64,000 nucleotides of DNA from the NCBI RefSeq assembly GCF_008710285.1, contig NZ_VYQF01000002.1, positions 310,001 through 374,000 on the forward strand, read 5' to 3'. The notes beneath the pieces are model-generated. The model did not search any database, was not told the origin of the DNA, and was given only the letters and a program-made list of their open reading frames with translations. The translations under genes and the position numbers were made by a program. Positions 1 to 8,762 of this stretch are shown piece after piece (within the stretch, counting starts at the first letter, position 1; each line of letters starts with the position of its first letter). The stretch is from Ginsengibacter hankyongi (GTDB taxonomy: Bacteria > Bacteroidota > Bacteroidia > Chitinophagales > Chitinophagaceae).

Positions 1-1893
1 GTTTTTCACATCGATATAAGTGGCATTGAGCGTTGAAGTATTATTAACTAGCCTAGAATTATAGGAAAACAAAAGATCATTTAAATCAGTTATAGTTTTT
101 GGTGACTTGTGAGAATGAACGTCAAATCCTGAATAAGTTTGCCACATCGTTAAATTGGCATCATTATCTGCAGCACCATATAACGTATACCTTATAGTCA
201 GATTATCGTCTATTGGCCTTGCATAATAATTACTATCAATATCTCCAAAATTACGTATATCGTTACCGGATGTATGTATTGTTGCGAAGCATACTGTTCT
301 TTGATCTTGCGGTGTGAAATCAGCGCCAGTCGTTTTGGCGATAATCGTGTTTTGATGAGAATAGATATTAGTTGTAAAAAATGAAATATTATCGTTACTT
401 ACAAATAATCCTAAGCCACAATCATAAATATTATTATACGTGACAGCGATATTATTCGCATTATGTAAATATATACCGGTATTACAATTTGCGACTGTAT
501 TGTTTCTAAGATAAAAACCACTCGAGTTATCGTCGCAATAGATTCCAACTGCTGAAAAATTTGTCGATGTTGTCCCTGTATTATTGCCAATGCCGTTTAC
601 AATAATATTGCTATCTATTATTTGATTTTTTTGTGCGTTACCAGAATAAATCCCTCCACCATCATCTTTAAGAAAACAGAAGTAATTAACATAATTATTT
701 TTAACTCGATTGGGGCTGTTATCAGTACAGTTAAAACCAATGGCTATATAACCACTTGTATCGACTTCGTTGTTTTCAATTAAAGTATTTGAACTTGTTA
801 CGCTTATCCCCCACCCTGACTGACCGCTTCCCATCATTCCTTCAAATACGGATGTGTTTTTAATAGTATTATTTGTAACTGTAGAATTTGTAAATTCTGT
901 CCCATACTCAATGCAGTTATTATTTGTATGATTAAAGGTATTATTATTAATAAGTAGATTGGCAGATGACCCACCCAATGCTTTGCCTTGCAACGCCTGA
1001 AAGTTGAAATTAAATGAACAATTTATAATTTTGCAATTAGCAAAATTCCCAACATAAAATGCTTCTGTATTGGCCCCTGTAAAATCAATACCATCAAAGG
1101 CTATATAACTTACGTTGATAGCTGTTACAAGTGCTTCTACACCTGCCAACTGTACTTTAACCGGAATTGAAGTTGAATACACACGTATTTTTTTTGTGGA
1201 TGGATTGTAATACCATTCATTTTGCATGTCCAGTGTTCTTGAGTCATTCTGGATGAAAAAGCCCCAATTTGCTCTTCCATTATGCCCGTCACTTGCGAAG
1301 TTTAATGTCCCACCGGTGGCACTCGTTATAGTAGGTTTGGTAAAAATGTACCTTTCTTTTTTAATCACAGCCGTTGCCCCGGTCCAGTTTATAGCAGAAG
1401 AATTTAAAGAAGAACTTGTTATTGATGTTGAACTTGAAAAACTTTCATAAGTAAGCCACCCCGTATTCGGCCATCTTCCCATAGGAGTGTTCACGCCATT
1501 AATTACAACCATATTACAGGTTGATAAGGTTGAGATTGCATTTGTACTTTCCCAAATATTCCCACCTAAATTTGTCCACGCCGTGACATTAGTAAAACCC
1601 GTAATTACAGGATTTGCTCCAGTACCGTAAGCGCTGATCGTTAATGGTAAACCCGCTTTGCCACTTGCATTTACTGTAATATTTCCATAAAATACATCGC
1701 CCCTGTTAAATAGAATATTATCGCCAGGCAGTAACAGGCTAAAATAAGAATTAAGTTTGTTTAAAGATTTCCATGGAGTGGAAGTAGAAGTGCCGTTGTT
1801 GGCGTCATTTCCGGATGCCGAAATATAATAAGTGGTTGCATTCGCTGCAAAACAAAGAGTTGTGAATACAACTAATAACAATTTCGATTTCAT
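1..1893 (-). CDS. Secreted right-handed parallel beta-helix protein (3' end outside window)
   Basis: An uninterrupted reading frame of 631 codons runs from an ATG at 1893 off the left edge, so the C-terminus is missing. The N-terminus MKSKLLLVVFTTLCFAANA is a clear Sec signal peptide. It is followed by YYISASGNDANNGTSTSTPW, the usual opening of Bacteroidota pectate-lyase-like/DUF1565 beta-helix proteins. From about residue 270 onward there are many short N-rich turns (such as NNTFNH, NNTIKN, NNEVD and NNYVNY), the signature of a right-handed parallel beta-helix. Proteins of this type are exported and often bind or cleave polysaccharides, and many end in a T9SS sorting domain, which cannot be seen here. 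No catalytic residues can be assigned. It has no partner gene in view; the next gene is divergent. Confidence 0.85.
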   Translation of the reverse strand, partial: MKSKLLLVVFTTLCFAANATTYYISASGNDANNGTSTSTPWKSLNKLNSYFSLLLPGDNILFNRGDVFYGNITVNASGKAGLPLTISAYGTGANPVITGFTNVTAWTNLGGNIWESTNAISTLSTCNMVVINGVNTPMGRWPNTGWLTYESFSSSTSITSSSLNSSAINWTGATAVIKKERYIFTKPTITSATGGTLNFASDGHNGRANWGFFIQNDSRTLDMQNEWYYNPSTKKIRVYSTSIPVKVQLAGVEALVTAINVSYIAFDGIDFTGANTEAFYVGNFANCKIINCSFNFNFQALQGKALGGSSANLLINNNTFNHTNNNCIEYGTEFTNSTVTNNTIKNTSVFEGMMGSGQSGWGISVTSSNTLIENNEVDTSGYIAIGFNCTDNSPNRVKNNYVNYFCFLKDDGGGIYSGNAQKNQIIDSNIIVNGIGNNTGTTSTNFSAVGIYCDDNSSGFYLRNNTVANCNTGIYLHNANNIAVTYNNIYDCGLGLFVSNDNISFFTTNIYSHQNTIIAKTTGADFTPQDQRTVCFATIHTSGNDIRNFGDIDSNYYARPIDDNLTIRYTLYGAADNDANLTMWQTYSGFDVHSHKSPKTITDLNDLLFSYNSRLVNNTSTLNATYIDVKN

Positions 1894-2079
1894 AGATTAT
1901 CGGATTAGCACTAGGATTATCCAGCAAGTATGCTAATTTTATAGTACTTAAAATTCACAATCAGCGATAAATTTTTGGATCGTAGATCCTATATCACTGA
2001 ACGACATACCAACAAATAATTTCTCTATAATCTGAGAAGTTGATATGATAAAAAATCTCCCTTTTATTTCTTAAGGGAT

Positions 2080-2307
2080 ATGAATCCATTGAATGTTAGG
2101 GAAGAAATGGACGTATTGATATTTGCTTTAGAGCTAGAGAAATTCCGATTCGGCGTAATTGAAAATCATGGTGATTCTTTTAGGTTTTTACAATATGGAT
2201 TTAGCATTAGATTTTGTGTATTAAATTCAAGATCAAAAAGTATAAAAATTGATATTCATACACTGACTAAAAACGCCAGCTTTTTTGGATTATTGCGGCC
2301 TAAATAG
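2080..2307 (+). CDS. Doubtful small hypothetical protein (75 aa)
   Basis: An ATG-started frame of 75 codons. The product (MNPLNVREEMDVLIFALELE...) has a plausible soluble composition but matches no family I recognise. There is no signal peptide or membrane segment. A 6-bp inverted repeat (TCCCTT/AAGGGA) lies immediately before the ATG and could hide or replace a ribosome binding site. It lies in an AT-rich stretch between a divergent secreted protein and a lipoprotein, so it may equally be a chance frame or a decayed fragment. Confidence 0.25.
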   Translation: MNPLNVREEMDVLIFALELEKFRFGVIENHGDSFRFLQYGFSIRFCVLNSRSKSIKIDIHTLTKNASFFGLLRPK

Positions 2308-2732
2308 ACTTAAAGTAATACTACTTTAAGCAACAACAGTAATATCACGTATTATGAAAGTATTGGTACGCATGCTTCTAAAAATTTCCCATTACTTAGA
2401 CAAAATTTGGAGGGATATAATGATAAATTATCCTAAGGCAAAAATCGCATTTTGTTATGCGTATAATTGTTAATGCTAAATGGAATAAGTTCAAATTATT
2501 TGTGCGTGTAATACTTTTAGGGCTAATTTGTCGTTTATATATCATAAACCAGACTTATTAGTCACTGAAAAACTAGTCTAATTGATTATTAAATGTGGCG
2601 TACCTTTGAAAGGAAATAGAGTACAAATCGATCCCTTGAATAATCTATGGCAACATTTTTGATTATGCAAACTCATATATCAAAATATTAAAAATTAACT
2701 CTGAAACATTTATTTCTCAAAATTTACAAAAA
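2308..2732. other. Non-coding stretch before the lipoprotein gene
   Basis: About 425 bp with no gene that I can support. It contains the -7 box at 2601-2608 and hence a 5' untranslated leader of about 120 nt for the lipoprotein gene. A 17-codon frame at 2420-2473 follows a GGAGG sequence but is too short to claim. No conserved RNA structure was recognised. Confidence 0.5.
2601..2608 (+). promoter_or_regulatory. Bacteroidota -7 promoter element (TACCTTTG)
   Basis: An exact match to TAnnTTTG, with a TTG about 17 nt upstream that could serve as the -33 element. It would start an mRNA with a leader of about 120 nt for the DUF4114 lipoprotein. Confidence 0.5.
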
Positions 2733-3464
2733 ATGAAAAAAATAATTTATTTGCCAATAGCAATTGCTTTCATGTTTTATTCCTGTAGCAAATCTCCTGC
2801 GTCTAAACCTGTAAAATTTACTGCAACGAGTTACGAAACTTTAGGTACCTACACTTCATCAGGAATGCCGGATTATTTAGCCACTCCAGATACTATTTCT
2901 CCTGACTTGCTCGCATATATAGACACGCTTTTGCCAAATGGAGTAGATTTAAGGCCAAGACACCCGGAATTTTTAATTAATACTGCTATCGCCGATATTG
3001 CAATCACCCAACCATCTGACGTATATATAACCTATGTTAAAGAAGACGGAGGCTTTAAAAACTCGATTGCTTTTTACACGTACCCTACCAGTTTACCCCC
3101 TGCAAGTGCTAACGATATTCACCTCATAACATACGTTTTCCCTAACGCCGGAAATCTTACCCCTTTAACCCCGGGCGATAAGGTTAAGATTGGCAATTTT
3201 CAGCCAGGAACTTCCATTGGTTTTGTATTGATGCAAAACGCGTGGAATTCAACCTCTCATGATTTGAACAATAACGCGGTACATTTTTGTACCAATGATG
3301 CCTTAAATCCCGAAGTTGATCCCAACTTAAAAAAGCATGCAGTTTTGGTGAATTATGCCCCTTCAAAAAAGGTAATAGTAGGATTCGAGGATTCCGACAG
3401 AACAACTTCTCAGTGCGATAATGATTTTAACGACGTATTATTTTATTGTACCGTTACTCCTTAA
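2733..3464 (+). CDS. Lipoprotein with C-terminal DUF4114 domain
   Basis: The 243-residue product starts MKKIIYLPIAIAFMFYSCSK, a lipoprotein signal with the lipidated cysteine at residue 18, so it should be anchored in a membrane facing the periplasm or the cell surface. The C-terminal part (about residues 165-243) ends in VGFEDSDRTTSQCDNDFNDV. This is the acidic FED...D.DFND motif of DUF4114, a beta-rich domain found in secreted and surface proteins and probably calcium binding given its aspartates. The middle region is not recognised. The gene stands alone between a non-coding leader and a convergent tRNA. Its exact role is unknown. Confidence 0.8.
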   Translation: MKKIIYLPIAIAFMFYSCSKSPASKPVKFTATSYETLGTYTSSGMPDYLATPDTISPDLLAYIDTLLPNGVDLRPRHPEFLINTAIADIAITQPSDVYITYVKEDGGFKNSIAFYTYPTSLPPASANDIHLITYVFPNAGNLTPLTPGDKVKIGNFQPGTSIGFVLMQNAWNSTSHDLNNNAVHFCTNDALNPEVDPNLKKHAVLVNYAPSKKVIVGFEDSDRTTSQCDNDFNDVLFYCTVTP

Positions 3465-3625
3465 GAAAGGGTATTATAAGTAATTAGGGTGAGAGATCGT
3501 CTTAGCCTTCAGGATAGAAATACTGTATAGGGATTCAAATAATTATGCAAATTTAATTGCCAGTTCTTCCCTTTAAGATTAGGGTTCAGATACAATATTT
3601 TTAAATTCACCATAGCTTCAACGCT

Positions 3626-3661
3626 TAAAATAAAAACGGGCTGCTAAAGCGCAACCCGTTT
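3626..3661 (-). terminator. Rho-independent terminator after tRNA-Met
   Basis: An inverted repeat, AAACGGG/CCCGTTT (3634-3640 and 3655-3661) with an inner TGC/GCA pairing across a C.A mismatch. On the minus strand it is followed by a T-rich run. It lies 29 bp beyond the tRNA 3' end. Confidence 0.65.
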
Positions 3662-3689
3662 CAGATGAAATTGATCAACAAGTATTTTG

Positions 3690-3763
3690 TATCGGGGAGC
3701 AGACTTGAACTGCCGACCTTCGGGTTATGAATCCGATGCTCTAACCAGCTGAGCTACCCCGAC
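3690..3763 (-). tRNA. tRNA-Met (anticodon CAU)
   Basis: A full cloverleaf can be drawn. The acceptor is GTCGGGG/CCCCGAT with a G1.U72 wobble and discriminator A73. The D stem is GCTC/GAGC, the anticodon loop is TTCATAA and the T stem is GGCAG/CTGCT. The 3' CCA is not encoded. The anticodon arm, TCGGA...CCCGA, closes with an unpaired A31.C39. From C39 through AGGTCG it reads like a bacterial initiator tRNA, whereas the acceptor lacks the initiator C1xA72 mismatch. Elongator Met is the likeliest identity; Ile2 (lysidine-modified CAU) cannot be excluded. Confidence 0.9.
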
Positions 3764-3832
3764 ATTTTGGGCGGCAAAGATAATGTATTACAGAAAAAAG
3801 CAACAGGAAAAAAGAAGCTATTCAAAATTATT

Positions 3833-5029
3833 TTAAGACTTACGCCCAGGGTATATTTCAAGAGCTTTCTCAAGACAATCCATGGCTTTATTAATGGACT
3901 CGGCATTTAATACATACGCAAGTCTCACTTCTTTTTTACCAAGGCCTTCTGTACCATAAAATCCTGAAGCGGGAGCCAGCATTACAGTCGCATTTTTATA
4001 GCTAAATGATTCAAGCAGCCATTGGCAAAATTTATCGGCATCATCTATGGGTAATGAAGCCATTGCGTAAAATGCGCCGCCGGGTTGGGGACAAAATACA
4101 CCAGGAATGTTGTTTAGCCTTTCAACAATTAAATTTCGGCGTAATTTATATTCAGCCTTTGTTCGTTCAAAATAACCTCCAGGAAGATCGATAGCTGCTT
4201 CACCTATAATCTGCCCAAATGTGGGAGGACTTAATCTCGCCTGCGCAAATTTCAGAACCGTTTCAATTACCTTTTTATTTTTTGTTACCAAAGCACCTAT
4301 TCTTGCACCGCAGGCGCTGTATCTCTTGCTGATGGTGTCCATCATCACCATATTTTCTTCCGCACCCGTTAGCTGCATGGCGCTGAAATGTTCACCTTCA
4401 TAACAAAATTCCCGGTAAGCTTCATCGGAAAATAAATATAAGTTATGCTTCTGAACAATCGTTTTGAGAACTGCCATTTCATCCTTTCTGTATAAATATC
4501 CTGTCGGGTTGTTCGGATTACAAATTACAATTGCCTTTGTTTTATCAGTAATTACTTTTTCAAATTCTTCTATGGGCGGCAAAGCAAAACCTGTTTCAAT
4601 TGAGGAAGTAATTGGCTTCACTACAACACCTGCGGCCACAGCAAATCCGTTATAATTCGCATAAAAAGGCTCAGGTATTATTACTTCATCACCTGCATCA
4701 AGACAGCTCATAAAACCAAACAGAATTGCTTCGCTTCCACCAGTTGTTATAATAATATCCTGGTAATCTACAGTAATATTGACCGATTGATAATATTCCA
4801 CTAATTTTTTACGATAGCTTTCATTACCGGCACTATGACTGTATTCTAAGACTTTAAAATTGGAATTACGAACCGCATCAAGAATCTCCTTAGGAGTTTC
4901 GATATCTGGTTGCCCGATATTTAAATGATAAATCTTTATGCCTTTGCTTTTTGCAGTTTCCGCGTACGGAACCAATTTACGGATTGGAGACGCAGGCATT
5001 AATTTACCACGATGGCTTATGGATAACAT
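3833..5029 (-). CDS. PLP-dependent aminotransferase, class I/II (aspartate aminotransferase-like)
   Basis: A 398-residue fold-type I aminotransferase that transfers an amino group between an amino acid and a 2-oxo acid in the cytoplasm. Visible landmarks are GQPDIETP (39-46), TTGGSEAI near residue 95, the NPNNPTG loop (171-177), SDEAYREF (201-208) and SKRYSACGAR, whose K235 should form the Schiff base with PLP. The substrate cannot be fixed from sequence; Bacteroidota homologues are annotated as aspartate or broad-range aminotransferases. An upstream in-frame start at 5059 exists, but a TATATTTG -7 box lies at 5034-5041, between the two candidates, so the ATG at 5029 is chosen. The gene is monocistronic; the tRNA lies downstream. 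Confidence 0.9.
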   Translation of the reverse strand: MLSISHRGKLMPASPIRKLVPYAETAKSKGIKIYHLNIGQPDIETPKEILDAVRNSNFKVLEYSHSAGNESYRKKLVEYYQSVNITVDYQDIIITTGGSEAILFGFMSCLDAGDEVIIPEPFYANYNGFAVAAGVVVKPITSSIETGFALPPIEEFEKVITDKTKAIVICNPNNPTGYLYRKDEMAVLKTIVQKHNLYLFSDEAYREFCYEGEHFSAMQLTGAEENMVMMDTISKRYSACGARIGALVTKNKKVIETVLKFAQARLSPPTFGQIIGEAAIDLPGGYFERTKAEYKLRRNLIVERLNNIPGVFCPQPGGAFYAMASLPIDDADKFCQWLLESFSYKNATVMLAPASGFYGTEGLGKKEVRLAYVLNAESINKAMDCLEKALEIYPGRKS

Positions 5030-5033
5030 TTTG

Positions 5034-5041
5034 CAAATATA
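5034..5041 (-). promoter_or_regulatory. -7 box (TATATTTG) 4 nt before the aminotransferase ATG
   Basis: An exact TAnnTTTG on the minus strand. Only four bases separate it from the ATG at 5029, so transcription should begin at or next to the start codon. Confidence 0.55.
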
Positions 5042-5114
5042 TGATGAGGCTTTATACAATTAATTTTTAAGAAAGCTAAAACAATAATTATTTCCCGATT
5101 ACACAGATAATCAA

Positions 5115-5171
5115 ATGAATTCATCTTTAAAACTTACCAGGGAAATTATTGGTGAAATCTTTAAAACATGA
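5115..5171 (+). pseudogene. Probable 5' remnant of a GxxExxY-family gene
   Basis: An 18-codon frame reads MNSSLKLTREIIGEIFKT and then stops. The phrase LT.EIIGEIFK resembles the N-terminal helix of GxxExxY proteins, which normally continues into a Gly-rich GxxExxY segment that is absent here. It is preceded by GATTACACAGATAAT, resembling the attacac-type sequence that flanks the intact GxxExxY gene at 24.6 kb. The surrounding 5060-5396 stretch holds no other feature I can support. The call rests on a short match. Confidence 0.35.
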
Positions 5172-5396
5172 ATACCCTTTTTACTATAAAGCATCTTATA
5201 AGTATAGAACACTATAAAAATTCTGTTAATGCTGTTGATATCCCAAATCTTTATCAATACTTTTGAATTCTGTTTCTCTTCAACTACTCAACCTTAAAAG
5301 ACGAAGTATCATATTCTTCAATTCTGCAACAGGGATGTTGCATGATAATAACAGGAATGTGTAAACGATTTACTCAAAAAGAAAAAACTTAATCTT

Positions 5397-6425
5397 TTGA
5401 AATCAATATTATACCGTTTTTTAATCGGTTGCGCAGGCTCAGATGAAGACATTCTCGATAAATGCCCACGCTCTGAACACATTAAACATGCTGGCTTTGG
5501 CGCTCTCGTTTTAGTTCCCGCAACGCTGGGTTTATTTTCAATGACCTATGCTATTTCTACATTTGTAGAAAAACCCTACTTATATATTCTTGCCGGAATT
5601 GTTTGGGCCGGCATTGTTTTTATCTTCGACCGGTTTATTATTTCAACGTTTCGAAAAAAGGGTTCTGTTTTAAAAGATATTAGTTCGCTTGCATTCATAT
5701 CACGTGTAGTTTTTTCAGCATTCGTAGGAATAGCAGTAGCGCATCCATTGGTATTACTTTATTTTCATGAAAGCATCGATGTGAATATGGATGAAGTGGC
5801 CCATGCAAAAGTAGATAGCATTGAAAATGTTTATCAACTTCAGAAAAAAAATCTGCAATTGCAAACAGATACCATTGACAGGAATTTAAGACCAATATCT
5901 GATACAATTCATACCCAGGAAGGAATTCTTCATGATGAAATAAAGGGAGTGGTGAGAAGTGATGACCGTACAACAGGAAAGGCTGGCGAAGGTCCAACTT
6001 TTAAATATGATACTGCATATCTGAGCAGATTATATTCTGAACTGGCCCAAACAAAACAATCCAATGAATCAAAAAAGATTGATAATGCTAATACAATGGC
6101 GAAGCTGGATTCAGCGAGGCAATCAAAAATAAACAGGCTTACTTTTAGCCGCGATTACCTGGAAAGAGAAAGTGCACTTAGTCGTCTAACTGCTTCTAAC
6201 AGCATTATAAAAATCACTACATGGTTTTTGATTATCTTTTTCATTTTGGTAGATATTTTACCCGTAACATGGAAAGGCTTAACAAGCCGCGGCCCTTATG
6301 ATGAATACTTAAATGAAATTGAATTAAAAATAAAAAACGACGTGCAGGAGAAAATAATAGATTCAGAAACAAAATTGGAAATACATAAACGAAATAAGGA
6401 AAAGGAATTAATGGTTTATGACTAA
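5397..6425 (+). CDS. DUF4407 domain-containing membrane protein
   Basis: A 342-residue product starting at TTG; no in-frame ATG or GTG lies between the upstream stop at 5349 and this codon. It opens with a conserved soluble stretch (SILYRFLIGCAGSDEDIL), then hydrophobic segments near residues 33-55, 60-78 and 97-120. A long charged, probably coiled-coil periplasmic region (about 130-265) follows, then a last membrane segment (about 272-292) and a Lys/Glu-rich tail. That arrangement is the DUF4407 family, whose function is unknown. The nearest gene downstream is convergent and no operon partner is present. Confidence 0.8.
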   Translation: MKSILYRFLIGCAGSDEDILDKCPRSEHIKHAGFGALVLVPATLGLFSMTYAISTFVEKPYLYILAGIVWAGIVFIFDRFIISTFRKKGSVLKDISSLAFISRVVFSAFVGIAVAHPLVLLYFHESIDVNMDEVAHAKVDSIENVYQLQKKNLQLQTDTIDRNLRPISDTIHTQEGILHDEIKGVVRSDDRTTGKAGEGPTFKYDTAYLSRLYSELAQTKQSNESKKIDNANTMAKLDSARQSKINRLTFSRDYLERESALSRLTASNSIIKITTWFLIIFFILVDILPVTWKGLTSRGPYDEYLNEIELKIKNDVQEKIIDSETKLEIHKRNKEKELMVYD

Positions 6426-6454
6426 AATTTAAAGGGGAATACGCCATCTGGCAA

Positions 6455-7147
6455 TTATTGTCCCAATAGCAAGAATATAACCGGTTTTTTATGCAGATCT
6501 GTTTTTTCTTTTTTCCAATCAGCAATTGTTTTTGTTTTTATCCATTCATCAGGTGACGTCATTTCCGACGCGATGCACAGGAGTGTTGAAGGTTTGCAAA
6601 TCTGCAAAACACTCTCCAATAATTTATTATTCCTGTAAGGTGTTTCAATAAAAATTTCTGTGCAGTTTTTTGTGGAAGACTCTTCTTCTAATTGTTTTAT
6701 TTTTTTGTTCCTCTCAACATTATCGATTGGCAAATATCCTTCAAAAGCAAAATGCTGGCCATTTAAACCACTTGCCATTAAAGCAAGTAATATAGAGCTC
6801 GGGCCGACTAACGGTTTAATTATTACATTCATTTTTTGTGCTTCATAAATCAACAACTGTCCCGGGTCTGCAACTCCCGGGCAGCCTGCTTCACTGATGA
6901 TAGCAATATTTTTTTTCTCATTTATTTTTTGCCTGAAAGTATTTATTTGCTCCTGTTCCACCTTATGAATTGCGTACCATTCGAAGTTATCAATCACAAT
7001 TTCTTTGCACATACTTTTTAAAAAACGTCTAGCCGTTCGTTCATTTTCTGCAAAAATTACCTGACAGTTCTTTACTGCATCTAAAACATAAGGTGGAATT
7101 GTTTCAACCGCATCCTCTGCTAAAAAAGAGGGAATCAGATAAATCAT
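6455..7147 (-). CDS. SAM-dependent methyltransferase, tetrapyrrole methylase fold (RsmI-like)
   Basis: A 230-residue protein of the family that includes RsmI (16S rRNA C1402 2'-O-methyltransferase) and the cobalamin/siroheme methylases. The N-terminal YLIPSFL replaces the usual YLVATPIGN. The family glycine loop appears as ISEAGCPGVADPG, and GPSSILLALMASGL and FEGYLP follow as in RsmI. It is shorter than RsmI and lacks the C-terminal helical extension. A divergent rRNA methyltransferase of the Bacteroidota is the best guess. It lies 23 bp downstream of the EI24 gene on the same strand, so the two are probably cotranscribed. Confidence 0.75.
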   Translation of the reverse strand: MIYLIPSFLAEDAVETIPPYVLDAVKNCQVIFAENERTARRFLKSMCKEIVIDNFEWYAIHKVEQEQINTFRQKINEKKNIAIISEAGCPGVADPGQLLIYEAQKMNVIIKPLVGPSSILLALMASGLNGQHFAFEGYLPIDNVERNKKIKQLEEESSTKNCTEIFIETPYRNNKLLESVLQICKPSTLLCIASEMTSPDEWIKTKTIADWKKEKTDLHKKPVIFLLLGQ

Positions 7148-7170
7148 TGAATAATATTTTAAAAAAGAAA

Positions 7171-7926
7171 TTATTTTTCACGCTGTTGCAAACTTAGTGT
7201 AGCAGCCACCACAGCATAACCCGGTGCTAACACCCAGCCAACAAAAGGCGCTACGTGCATTATATAAAAAACTATTCCATTTCCAGTAGCAAGGCCTTTA
7301 TGGTTCCCAATAAAATCAATACTTGCCGCAGGTGAAAGGCCCTTCCTTTCGCTGGTATAATCCAACATGGAAAAACCAAAATAATAACATTCAACAAAAA
7401 TGGCTAATACAGGAGTGGCCCAGCCAACAACAGGCACTAACGATAAAAATAATATTGAAACTAAATACACCGTTTGCCACAACATATTGCGTAATGCGAT
7501 TTGAATGCCTCTCACTATATCTTTAAAAAATTTTTGGGAATTAAAAGGATAGTGGGTATTGCTCATGATTGCCTGTGTCTTTTCACTTAACCATGCAAAT
7601 ACCGGGGAACCGGCAATGAGAAACAGGTATTTAAACCACGAAAAATAAAGCAACATTAATATGATCTGTAAAATAAGCTGGCCAAAAATGAACATAAAAC
7701 GAAGCCAGCTTCCATGCTCCTTTTGAAGCCATATTTTTAAACCGGTTTTCGAAAAAAAATAATCAATAACATGTGCAGCAGATTGCCCAAAAATATAAAT
7801 GCCAAACCCAAACAAGATTGCATAAATAACTCCAGGAATTAATATCCATTTCCACAACTTATGCTTCACAATAAAATTGTGGGCCTCGTAATATGCTCTT
7901 ATCGCTATAACTATTTCTTCAAGCAA
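7171..7926 (-). CDS. EI24/CysZ-like membrane protein
   Basis: A 251-residue multi-pass inner-membrane protein with hydrophobic helices near residues 25-50, 80-105, 145-185 and 210-235. The opening AIRAYYEAHNFIVKHKLWKW and the C-terminal P.VGWVLAPGYAVVAATL fit the EI24 domain family, which includes the sulfate transporter CysZ. Transport of sulfate is not shown. The only start that fits is TTG at 7926; the nearby ATG at 7933 is out of frame and stops after four codons. The methyltransferase gene follows closely downstream. Confidence 0.75.
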   Translation of the reverse strand: MLEEIVIAIRAYYEAHNFIVKHKLWKWILIPGVIYAILFGFGIYIFGQSAAHVIDYFFSKTGLKIWLQKEHGSWLRFMFIFGQLILQIILMLLYFSWFKYLFLIAGSPVFAWLSEKTQAIMSNTHYPFNSQKFFKDIVRGIQIALRNMLWQTVYLVSILFLSLVPVVGWATPVLAIFVECYYFGFSMLDYTSERKGLSPAASIDFIGNHKGLATGNGIVFYIMHVAPFVGWVLAPGYAVVAATLSLQQREK

Positions 7927-8029
7927 CTATCATGTTATTACATTATCAAATGATTTCAAACTTAGATAATATAATTTAGTTTATTCTAAAAGTTTTATTT
8001 TGATGTTTTACTCTTTAGAATAATTTTTT

Positions 8030-8635
8030 ATGAAAAAAATACCGTTATCGTTTTATTCGCGTAAAGATGTTGTTGAAATAGCAAAAGATCTTATAGGAAA
8101 AATAATTGTTACCAATTTCGATGGTAGTATTACTTCCGGCAGAATTGTAGAAACCGAAGCTTACGTTGCACTTACCGATAAGGCATCCCATTCTTTTGGC
8201 GGCAAAAGAACCGCAAAGAATGAACACATGTATGCCAGTGCCGGCACTGCGTATGTGTATATATGTTATGGTCTTCATCAAATGATGAATATTGTAACCA
8301 ATGATAAGGATATTCCGGATGCTGTATTAATAAGAGCAGTTGAGCCAATTGATGGAATTGATGTTATGTTAAAAAGAACAGGTAAACCAACGCCGGATAA
8401 AACACTCACCCGGGGGCCAGGAAATGTGGGGAAAGCGCTTGGTATTTTTAAACACCATTCGGGCAATCATTTGCTTGGCGATAAAATTTATTTAATGGAC
8501 GATCATTTTAAAATAAATAAAGAACAAATTGGAACAAGTGCAAGAATTGGCGTTGAAAGTGCAGGAGCCGATTCGTTACTCCCATACAGGTTTTATCTAA
8601 AGGGAAATAAATACGTAAGCGGCAAAAACAAATAG
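8030..8635 (+). CDS. DNA-3-methyladenine glycosylase (AAG/MPG family)
   Basis: A 201-residue base-excision repair enzyme that releases alkylated purines such as 3-methyladenine. Family hallmarks are VETEAYVALTDKASHSFGGK, with the catalytic glutamate in ETEAY, then NEHMYASAGTAYVYICYGLH (the DNA-intercalating Tyr and substrate-pocket region) and LTRGPGNVGKALGI. The length is normal for bacterial single-domain members. It is monocistronic and divergent from the EI24 gene, with no obvious promoter match. Confidence 0.92.
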   Translation: MKKIPLSFYSRKDVVEIAKDLIGKIIVTNFDGSITSGRIVETEAYVALTDKASHSFGGKRTAKNEHMYASAGTAYVYICYGLHQMMNIVTNDKDIPDAVLIRAVEPIDGIDVMLKRTGKPTPDKTLTRGPGNVGKALGIFKHHSGNHLLGDKIYLMDDHFKINKEQIGTSARIGVESAGADSLLPYRFYLKGNKYVSGKNK

Positions 8636-8722
8636 ATTTTAGTACCAAAATTGGTGATGCTCATCGCCAAATATTATTTAAACCGCTTTAACTTTTTAAC
8701 GCAAAATATCTGGTATAAAGCT

Positions 8723-8730
8723 TAATTTTG
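8723..8730 (+). promoter_or_regulatory. -7 box (TAATTTTG) of gap
   Basis: An exact TAnnTTTG, 32 nt upstream of the gap ATG, giving a short A-rich leader. Confidence 0.5.
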
Positions 8731-8762
8731 CAACTCAATTTTTAAAATAAAAACGAATAATT

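Noticed and set aside
2420-2473. A 17-codon frame with a good GGAGG upstream
   Set aside because: Very short, no recognised similarity, and Bacteroidota genes rarely rely on Shine-Dalgarno sequences.
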